DNA of 64,000 nucleotides, taken from the NCBI GenBank assembly GCA_963082875.1, contig OY720099.1:17775066-17839065 (forward strand). Reading direction: 5' to 3'. The stretch is from Corella eumyota (lineage: Eukaryota > Chordata > Ascidiacea > Phlebobranchia > Corellidae). Of this stretch, positions 51,137 to 59,856 are shown piece after piece. Position numbers and translations under genes: made by a program. Position 1 is the stretch's first letter; every line of letters starts with the position of its first letter. Under the pieces are notes generated by a model, which was given only the letters and a program-made list of their open reading frames with translations, had not been told where the DNA came from and made no database searches.

Positions 51137-54056
51137 ATGTTTTCTATTGCCAAGCACACAACATTTGTTTATTTGAGAAATATTAAAAATGTTAAATTAG
51201 TGTCAGTAAGGCCATTTTTCTTGACTTCATCAAAATTAAAAGTAAGTTCAATTTATTCGTCTAATATTTTTGTACGAATTTTTACTGAAAACTCAATAAG
51301 TTAAAAAATTATTAAACCATATAAATGCCTGTTTATAGCTAATTTCAATTATGTAATAACTTAACAGCAACAATAATTAATATATTTTTATCTATTTTAA
51401 TATACAAAAATTGTGTATTCCTTTATTAAGAACCAAAAACCAAATGAAACTGTTTTGTGTGATTTTCACAAAGAAAATGGTGGAAAAATGGTTGATTTCG
51501 CTGGCTGGTTGATGCCAGTACAATACAAGTCTCTTGGTATAGTTGCTTCACATTTACATACGAGAAAGAAAGCTTCATTATTTGATGTTTCACATATGCT
51601 TCAGACTAAGGTATTTAAAAATTTTCCTTTTTCATATATCTTTATATATATATATATATCTTTATCCTCTATGTGGGAAAGTCGAATGCACGACCTAAAC
51701 ATAGAGTAACATCAGTTACTCCGACCTGGTCTCGAGTTGCCTTTAGCAGTTTGGAATATTATAGATTATAATTTCCCGATAATTATGCTGCTGGTTTAGT
51801 GGTAAGAACACTTGCTACACCACCATAAGGTTGTGGATTTAATTTCAACTGTTCTTAAGCTGTAGCACCCTTAAGTAAGGTGCTATAAATGTTATGAACT
51901 CATGCTGAGCCAACACTTAATCAGCAGCATAAATATTGGGCAATTATAATCTATAATATCTCAAACTGCCACAGGCAACTCGAGACTGGGTCGGGGTAAC
52001 AGTTGTTACTCTACGTTTAGGTCGTACATACAACCTTCCCAGATCGAGGATAAAGATATATATAAAAAAATAAATAAATAAAAAATAACCCTAAATATTG
52101 AATACTTGCAACTTACTTAAGATGGGCTAGAATGTATTAAAGATTTTAAAATTTTTTAAGAAATCTTATACTAATAATTTTTAATTAGTATTTGTATTAG
52201 ATTTATGGAAATGATAGAGAAAATTTCATGGAGAGTCTTGTTGTTGGAGACATTAAAGGTTTGCCTAGCAACAGCGGAACACTAAGTGTGTTCACAAATG
52301 AAAATGGAGGGATATTAGATGATGTTATCATCAGTAAAACAGAAAATGATTATCTTTATGTGGTATCTAATGCAGGATGCTCAGACAAAATCAAAAGCCA
52401 TTTAAAGGTATGTAAAAAGTTTTTTAATTTAAATTTATATATATACAATATAGTTGTAACTCTATTTTTTTAAATTTAATTTAAATTTTGTCCTAAGAAT
52501 TCGTCATCAACTTTTAAAAGTAAGGGAGGCGATGTTAATATAGAACACATTGACAATGGTCTTATAGCTCTTCAAGGTAAAATACAACTGCATTTTAAAA
52601 TGTATAAGAGTTTAATCTGAAACAAAGAAATAAAACATTTAAATTTATTGTATTTCAGGTCCACTAATGTCATCAGTGCTTAAAAAGGGAGTAGACTTTG
52701 ATGTAAATGATTTATCGTTTATGCAGAATATTAACTGTAAAGTCTTTGGTATTGATGGATGTAGGGTAACAAGATGTGGCTATACTGGGGAAGATGGAGT
52801 AGAGGTGAACCTGATTTTTTATTGATAAGACATTGAATTACTAAAAGCTCTTGAAATATTAAAATACTGTAAAAATTTGGTTAGTTAATAAATAAATTAA
52901 CACGTAGTATTTTAAGACTTAAGTTTGATCCCCGCCATTGGCATATTTTTTTTATATATCTTTATCCTCGATGTGGGAAGGTCAAATGACGACCCAAACA
53001 TAGAGCAACATCAGTTACCTTAACCCAGTCTCGAGTTGCCTGTGGCAGTTTGGGATATTATAGATTATAATTGCCCGATAATTTTACTGCTGATTAAGTG
53101 CTGGCTTAGCAGGAGATTATTCCGTTATATCGCCTTACTCAAGGGCGCTACAGCACGAGATCAGTGGGGATTAAACCCACGACCTCATGTGTGGTGTAGC
53201 GAGTGTTCTTATCACTACACCACGCTGCCGGTACTTACGGACACTACAGCATAAGAACAGAGGGAATGCATTCAAGACTTCATGTAGTAAAGCTTAGTGT
53301 TCTGACCACTACACCACACTGCTGGTTAAACAACCATAACATAATTATCTTTTTAATTATTTAGAAAAATTAATTTTTGTTTTAAGATATCTGTTCCAAA
53401 AGATCAAACTGTTGGTTTAGCAAACCAATTAATATCCCATAATGATGTTGAATTAGCTGGGTTAGGAGCTAGAGATAGTTTACGATTGGAAGCCGGGTTG
53501 TGCCTATATGGTAACGATATAGACGAAGTTACAACCCCTGTTGAGGCAGGCCTTACTTGGTGCATAGGTAATTTAAATAAAAAAATAAAATATTTTCTTA
53601 ATTTATGTGTATATATATAATTTTTATTGTATTTGAAGGTAAATCGAGGAAAAAAAATGCTGATTTTCCAGGTGCATCTGTTATTTTAAACCAGATTAAA
53701 ATGAAGCCTGATAAAAGGAGAGTGGGATTAGTAGTGTCTGGGGCAATTGCTAGACGTAAGAAAATTTAACCAACTCTTAACTCTTAATTTATTTAAGCAA
53801 TTTTTTTTAAACTGATAAAATATATAATTTTACCCTAGATGGTGCAATTGTTGAAGATAATAATGGAAATGAGATAGGAGTGGTTACAAGCGGTTGTCCC
53901 TCCCCTTCACTTTCAACTAATATTGCGATGGCTTATATACCTAGAAATAAGTCAAAAATCGGCACAAAATTAAATATAAAAATAAGAAAGCGTGTCGTTG
54001 AAGCCACTGTTACGAAAATGCCATTCGTTCCTTGCAATTATTATTTTAAAAAATAG
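51137..54056 (+). CDS. AMT: Aminomethyltransferase, glycine cleavage system T-protein
   Basis: Transfers the methylene group from the H-protein lipoyl arm to tetrahydrofolate, releasing ammonia, in mitochondria. Eight exons: 51137-51241, 51431-51610, 52201-52407, 52498-52576, 52659-52804, 53387-53567, 53639-53755, 53839-54056; 410 residues (human 403). Exon 1 is a Lys/Arg/Ser-rich mitochondrial presequence. Family motifs follow: [73 protein letters not shown], and the C-terminal [11 protein letters not shown]. The folate-binding Asp region is intact. Introns 2 and 5 hold paired or duplicated SINE sequences. Confidence 0.96.
51649..51794 (-). repeat. SINE tail half, left arm of an inverted pair
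   Basis: Antisense half copy in AMT intron 2 ending at AATTATGCTGCTG, directly joined to a sense copy. Confidence 0.82.
51795..52069 (+). repeat. SINE, right arm of an inverted pair
   Basis: Sense copy that begins inside the head (GTTTAGTGGTAAGAACACTT) and runs to GATAAAGATATATATA. With the preceding arm it can form a long imperfect hairpin. Confidence 0.85.
52946..53231 (-). repeat. SINE, full length
   Basis: Antisense copy in AMT intron 5, from TTTTATATATCTTTATCC to CACGCTGCCGG. Confidence 0.88.
53232..53325 (-). repeat. SINE head duplicate
   Basis: A second, more diverged head (CTACAGCATAAGAACAG to CACACTGCTGGT) directly follows the full copy in the same orientation, a head-region tandem duplication or an older insertion into which the newer SINE landed. 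Confidence 0.75.
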
Positions 54057-54619
54057 TTTTTGGGCCTTAGTTTTCCAAAAATAAAGGCATTTTAAGTATA
54101 TCTGCTGCTTTTAGCCACTGCCTTATAAGTTATTTTATCCTAATAAATATAAGTATAATAGTAAAACCCAGAAAATATAATTTTTTAAATTATAAATTAT
54201 TACCTATCACTAAACAAAAAAATTTTTAATAAATTTTAGGAATTTTTGTACCCTTCCAAATTTATAATATATTTAACAATATACATTACACAATATTTTT
54301 TTTTATTTTAGATGATAAACTTGTATCAATAAACGTTGTCATGATTTTTATTAGTTTATAATTTAAAAAAATAATATTTTTATAGTTGGTCAAATTTTGT
54401 TAAAAGCTTAACGCGATACACATGTTAGGTAGAACTTCTGCTCATTTTTGCAGGCCAGGTCAAAAACGTTAATGCCGATTACTGTTTTTAATTTTAATTA
54501 TACATAGGTCTGCTAAAACGTGTTAAATAAAACGTTAAATTACGCTTTAGTGCTATCCTAAAACTTCGGGCTTAACAGTATTCAGTTGTTTTTGTTTTAC
54601 ATTTACTATTATTGCCGAA
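54057..54619. other. AMT 3' flank
   Basis: AT-rich 3' UTR and spacer; AATAAA occurs near 54081 and 54142. No gene seen. Confidence 0.45.
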
Positions 54620-54876
54620 CCGGCAGCGTGGTGTAGTGGTAACGGTAAGAACACTTGCTACACCACCATAAGGTCGTGGGTTCAATCTCCACTGCTCTCA
54701 TGCTGTAGCGCTCTTGAGTAAGGCGCTCTAAACGTTATAAACTCATGCTGAGCCAGCACTTAATCAGTAGCTGCTAAAGGCAACTCAGGTCTGGGTCGGA
54801 GTAACTGATGTTACTCTATGTTTAAATCGCGTATTCGACTTTCCCACATTAAGGATAAATATATGCAAAAAAAAAT
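54620..54876 (+). repeat. SINE with small duplication and internal deletion
   Basis: Sense copy between AMT and NDUFB11. GGTAA is duplicated in the A-box region (GTGGTAACGGTAAGAACAC), and about 40 bases are missing after AATCAGTAGCTGC. Confidence 0.88.
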
Positions 54877-55013
54877 AGCGTAAACAAATATTGTGAAAAA
54901 AATGATTTTTATTATTCTTATTCGTAGGTTTAGTAAACGCAGCCCAAATATTTTGGTGTATTTTTTGGATTCAAATGGATATCTAATTTAACTGGTTCAC
55001 TATTTTGTCAACA

Positions 55014-56251
55014 ATGTCTGGCTATAACCTTCTTCGCTTGGCCCCCAAAGCAATATCTCGAGTACTATGCACAAAACAGGTTGTTGTTAGACCCACAACC
55101 TCGATTGTTTTCCACAAAATTAATTTATTACGCCACAAATCAACTGATGTTCAATCTATACCTAAATCTGAATATGAAATTGAGCTAGAAAGAATAACAA
55201 AAGAAGACAATGTAAGAATCCTTTTTTATTAGCAATTAAAAATGCCTATATGCTTATAAAACCCGCAGCATGGTGTAGTGGTAAGAACACTTGCTACACC
55301 ACACGTGAGGTCGTGGGTTCAATCCCCACTGATCTCATGCTGTAGCGCCCTTGAGTAAGGCGCTATAAACTATATGAACTCCTGCTGAGTCAGCACTTAA
55401 TCAGCAGCTTAATTATCGGGCAATTATAATCTATAATATCCCAAACTGCCACTGGCAACTCGAGACTGGGTCGGAGTAACTGATGTTACTCTATGTTTAA
55501 GTCGCGCATTCGACTTTTCCACATCGAGGATAAAGATATATACAAAAAAAATAAATATCTGAATACTTACAAGTTATTAAAAAAAATTTCATTGCATGAA
55601 TGTTTCACTAAAAACTGTGTGAACACAAGAGTAATTTTATCGACAATGATATCCTTTTTATGAAGGATTTTCAAACTAAACCGCCATTGGTTAAAAACTT
55701 TTCATTTTGAAAAAAAACTTTTTTTAATTTAAAAAGAAAATTTAAATATCAGCAAAATGCTGTAAACTATTTTCGGTAATATATATAGATATCATTTTTA
55801 AATAACAAAATCTTAATTTTTTTTCCAAGTATCAATATGAATATGGATTTATGGAGGGGGAACCATTATATGATAAATTATTTGCACATATGATGGGGTT
55901 CTTTGGAATATCTGTATTCTGCATAATTGTGCCTGTTATGATTATATATGCTCCAGATGTTAGGTAAGTTATTAAATAGAATTTAAAATCTAAAGAAGAA
56001 AAGTATTAAGTTTTTTTGAAATTGTTTTAAGATCAAAAATGAGGATTTGGAGACAACGGGAAGCAGTTCGATTAATTGAGGCTAGGGAGGCAAAGGGAGA
56101 GCCCCTAATTGACCCCAACTTTGTTCCAGTTGACTTAATTGAGGGCATGGTGGATCCTCCAGGACCTTGGGAGGAAGAATGGCTTCGGAATCAACCTGCT
56201 GTAGCGTCGGACAATAAAATACAATATATCTTCCAAACTCGAAATTTTTAA
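55014..56251 (+). CDS. NDUFB11: NADH dehydrogenase 1 beta subunit 11 (NDUFB11/ESSS)
   Basis: Accessory subunit in the membrane arm of mitochondrial complex I. Three exons: 55014-55211, 55830-55963, 56032-56251; 183 residues. Exon 1 gives a basic mitochondrial presequence (LLRLAPKAISRVLCTKQVVV). Exon 2 has YGFMEGEPLYDKLFAHMMGF leading into the single membrane helix (FFGISVFCIIVPVMIIYAP). Exon 3 carries the family's RQREAVRLIEAREAKGEPLI and DPNFVPVDLIE, then about 35 extra C-terminal residues (PPGPWEEEW..) not in the human protein as I recall it. ATG 55014 is the first in frame. Confidence 0.88.
55262..55550 (+). repeat. SINE, full length, near consensus
   Basis: Sense copy in NDUFB11 intron 1 with complete head (GCAGCATGGTGTAGTGGTAA), B box GGTTCAATCCCC and tail GATAAAGATATATACA. 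Confidence 0.92.
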
Positions 56252-56528
56252 AGTGGGTAAATTTTTTTTCACGAATTTTTTGGTTGGATTTTGTTTTATT
56301 TCTTGTTAGAATATATGGGTGCATAAACTTTAAAAATCAACAAAGTTTTTGCCAAACTCTTGTTCAAAGTTATTGATTTTCATCAAAATTAAATTATCCT
56401 GTTTATATATTACTTATGTAATTTGTGAGTAAAAAAGGTACAGCTTGAGTAACTTTAAATCTCTTAACACTTCCTTAAGTTGTCCTTCTTGTTAATTTTA
56501 CAGGGTAATTTTACCTGATCTTTAACAT

Positions 56529-56583
56529 TTTTTTTGTATATATCTTTATCCCCGATGTGGGAAAGTCGAATGCGCGACTTGAT
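56529..56583 (-). repeat. SINE 3' tip fragment
   Basis: Only the tail (TTTGTATATATCTTTATCC to AATGCGCGACTT), abruptly joined to a non-SINE repeat at GATTGAGGTA. Confidence 0.8.
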
Positions 56584-56765
56584 TGAGGTAGTGCGCGACT
56601 TGATTGAGGTACTTGACATCAGATTGAGGTAGCCCTCTGACAAAAGGCATTTTTCTCATATGCTCACTGCTATAGAGTAAAGGGGTACCTAACCTGAAAT
56701 CCCATGAAATGGTGCCTAGAATCCTATTACCCCACATTGCAATACCCAAGGGTTGCCTTAACAAA
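56573..56765. repeat. Unassigned repeat-like block
   Basis: GCGCGACTTGATTGAGGTA occurs twice in a row, and ATTGAGGTA a third time. Then comes a balanced-composition stretch (GGTACCTAACCTGAAATCCC, CCCCACATTGCAATACCCAA) unlike its AT-rich surroundings. An antisense frame crosses it but has no known domain. It may be a fragment of another dispersed element. Confidence 0.4.
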
Positions 56766-57077
56766 CCTATAATTCCAAGTTTTAAATAGTTTTAGACTGC
56801 TATGTTAAAAGCTACGTTCATGTATTATTCTATAAAAAAAAAGGATGTACAGTCAAAAACACTCAATTAAATCTTTAGCGAGTAACACTCCATAAAACAT
56901 AACTATTGCGTGTAAATTCGGGAAAAAATGCATACTACTATGTAGCCAAAGCTTAAAACGTAACAATAAATAAAAATATTCAATTTTTACAACGGAACTG
57001 CGAAAGGTTTACCAAAAAATGTCTGTGCCAGAAATAATTGACATAACCTAATTTCTGGTTAAAATTTTTGCAATTTG

Positions 57078-59065
57078 TTACAAAATAATACAAGATTTCG
57101 ATTTTTTTCCCTGTGTTTGAGTTGCCCTTTGTGCAGAATCTGTAGTTGTAATTTGGGGAGGTTCTGAGATTTCGTGAGTCAGATTTAATATTCTGTCCTT
57201 CAAGTTTTCAAAACAATATTGAATTTTGTTCTGGTCGCTGCCAACGCTAAGTTTATCTAGTACATCATCGACATAATTTTGAATCATCTCTTTCAGGTTT
57301 TCTTCCATCTCTATGGTAAGTTCTATCTCCCTTTCAGATTCAGTTGACTTTAGCATTTGCCTTCTGTAAACAAAACAAATTTTCCTCTGTATTTATTTTT
57401 TGTCGTTTTACGTCACCATTTTTGTTAAGAACATAGCCCAGTTTATTTAAATTAATCCAACATTATTCTTTGTAAAAATCGTATAAAAATATGTTTTTCT
57501 TTAATATTTTTGTATTCAAAGTAAGGTAATCCTTGAAAAAACATTACATATATTTTCAATTTTAAATACACACACTACTAGTACTTGTTTGCTAGGCAAA
57601 TATAAAATTTGAAATACCTCGCTTCTTCCAATTCTTCCCGGAGTTTTGCGATCATTAGATCCTGGTCAATAGTCTCGTTAACCACCACCCTGTTCTCGAT
57701 TTCGGCAACTCTTTGTGCAAACCTACAAGTCGATATCGTTTCTTCTAAGTTCCGCCTCTCAGCGCTGACTGTTGCTATCATACTAGTGTACGAATTCCCA
57801 CCCAGGCTATCTCGTAGCACGGTAGTAATCATTGAGTTACGATAAGGGACATGCTGGCCTACCTTTTGACTGCTTAACGCAATAATAACTTGTTGTAAAT
57901 GATGTAAGGATAGGTTAATGTTTCGAGCCTCGTTGATTAATTTTCTATTATTATGATGCGACTTTCCGATTCGCTCTGACCCCGCCAAGTCAACTAGGTT
58001 GATTTTTGATCGCACTATTGTCTTTGTTTCAGGGTGTTTTATTGTTAGTGCCATTGTGAAGATACAGTGCGATCGCGACGACGCGTCGTTGTAGTGCGTT
58101 TCGGCCATGATTCGATTTGTATTTCCTCTCTGAAGTAATTTCAGTGCATCCGCTTCTTCGTTTATAACATGCGTTGATAAGTTTCTAAGATGCAACCTTT
58201 TTCTTCTGTCGGTCATTGCTTTCACTATGTTAAGGTCTTCTTTATTGACAATAAGCTTTTTACCCCTCTTTCCACTAAGCAAATCAAACGCGGTTTCTCT
58301 GTAGATTTCCATGTACGATATATGAACTGCAATGTCCTTTTCGCTGGCGTTTATCGCATTAAATAACTGAGAAATAGCTCTCGGTATTATTCCATAATGC
58401 GGCGGTATGTCAGTACTTTCATATTCGCTCATTCTACTTTCTTGTGTTACTAATGTAGGCGAAATTGTTTGTTTTGTCGTTAAAACTGATCTAGGACTTT
58501 CTTCAAGATCTACAACTTCAAGATCCCCAGTTACCTCGCTTGCTAACCCTACAGGCATTGGGCTGATGTTCTGGGCATCAGTTAAAACAGATTTTACTCT
58601 CCTAGCGTTTTCAGTTGTTCTCCCATCTTCGTCCCCTTCTTCAATAACTTCAAGATGATGATGTGGTGATTTAACAGAAGGAGTTTTAATCCTACTTTTA
58701 ACAGTAAGTTCACTGAAATCGGTACCTTCACCGAGAATGGTATGCGTTTTTCCTGTTGCAGTTTGACCATAGACAAACACACTACAGTTAAATCCCTCTA
58801 ATGCCTTTTCAATCACAGGCTTGGCGACAACATAATATACCTCTTCTTGCTCGCAATGCTCTTCAAATACTCTGTTAAATTCGTACTTGTACATTTGGTC
58901 AGTGTGTAAAGTATGTGATGCAATGTAGTCGTCCGGCGGTTCAAAGTCGATCTCTGAAAGTCTGTTTACATTTTCAGCGTTATCGTTATTTACAACGTAG
59001 TCAACAGTATGGCTAACTACACTTGGCCGAAGCCTACAGTAAATCCGAATAGATTCGTCGGCCAT
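57078..59065 (-). CDS. KIF6-like (kinesin-9 family) motor with CaaX box, copy A
   Basis: Two exons, 59065-57618 and 57363-57078, make 577 residues (human KIF6 about 814). ATP-driven microtubule motor; KIF6 relatives act in cilia. Motifs: P-loop GQTATGKT (100-107), GIIPRA, switch I NDASSRSH (324-331), switch II DLAGSE (357-362), HVPYRNSMITTVLRDSLGGN and STCRFAQRV, the last two very close to KIF6. Loop L5, between the P-loop helix and GIIPRA, carries about 100 extra acidic, Ser/Thr-rich residues (about 115-222). Exon 2 encodes one KIF6-type tail segment (LTIEMEENLKEMIQNYV..VGSDQNKIQYCFENLK). The protein ends KSKSCIIL, a CaaX box whose final Leu favours geranylgeranylation. It lies downstream of copy B on the same strand, 791 bases away. 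An open frame past the donor at 57618 is intron. Confidence 0.9.
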
Positions 59066-59856
59066 TACCCGTCTTTTACAAAATCTACCTAAATCTTTAG
59101 CAAAATCTTGAAGTTTTCATGACCATAGCTGTGGTTATTGATTTAAAACATTCTAATCAAATGAATGTGTATTAGTTTAAAGACTTATTTCTTAACTTTC
59201 TTAGGCTTGTTTTTTTACTTAAAATGTAAGATGCGTTCTACTACACTGTTTTTATATCTAACTAAAATGTTTATTGAACGCCAACCAACTTTTATTTGAT
59301 ACGACAAGTATATTTATTGATTTAAATGTTTGAATAAATGGCTGATTCGCTAAGGTAATATCAAAAAAAGAACGCGTAACAACAACACAATAGTGCTCTG
59401 ACAAAAGAAAGGCTGGCCGTCGATCATAGTAAAATTTAAAAACGATTGTCCCTCGTAACAAAAAAACGCTTTGTTAATTTACGAACCTTTATACACCCTA
59501 GAAAACGTAATAAAAAAGTGTTATTACTGTAACTTATAGTTTTTTTAAGTTTATTTTTCTAAAGCTTTTACCCTGATACGACTTAATAGATTTGCGAGGT
59601 GGCTTAAACCGGTGTTTAGTGTCAAGGCGTTGTTACAGCGATGGAATCACGTAACGTAAACATAGCTTTGGTCCCATTCAAATCCTGTCTAATGGTAAAA
59701 CATTAATTCACAGTACAGTTTATTGTACATATACATAATATACGCACATCACTAAAGTAAACAAGTGTTAAATCGACTTTAAAAACGTAACTACAGTTGT
59801 AACTACAGTTTGTTTATACTTATATAGCATTTAAACATAGTTTTTACCTTACAGAA
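59066..59856. other. Spacer between the two kinesin genes
   Basis: About 0.8 kb separating the copy B stop from the copy A start. Presumed 3' UTR of B and promoter of A. No SINE and no further kinesin exon seen. Confidence 0.5.

Larger units (their letters stand above)
56252..57077. other. Spacer between NDUFB11 and the kinesin cluster
   Basis: Convergent 3' flanks. It contains a 55-base SINE tail fragment (56529-56583) and an adjoining block of unusual, less AT-rich sequence (to about 56765), described separately. Confidence 0.5.

Noticed and set aside
51137-56251. AMT and NDUFB11 as one operon
   Set aside because: Nearly 1 kb with a SINE separates them, and both have their own likely 5' regions.
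56546-56764. Antisense 72-codon frame as a gene
   Set aside because: It spans the junction of a SINE tip and an unassigned repeat block, so a host gene is unlikely.
57078-59856. The copy A tail exon being a fifth module of copy B
   Set aside because: It lies downstream of the copy A motor, continues its frame in the right phase and has its own CaaX end; copy B already ends with a stop and CaaX.
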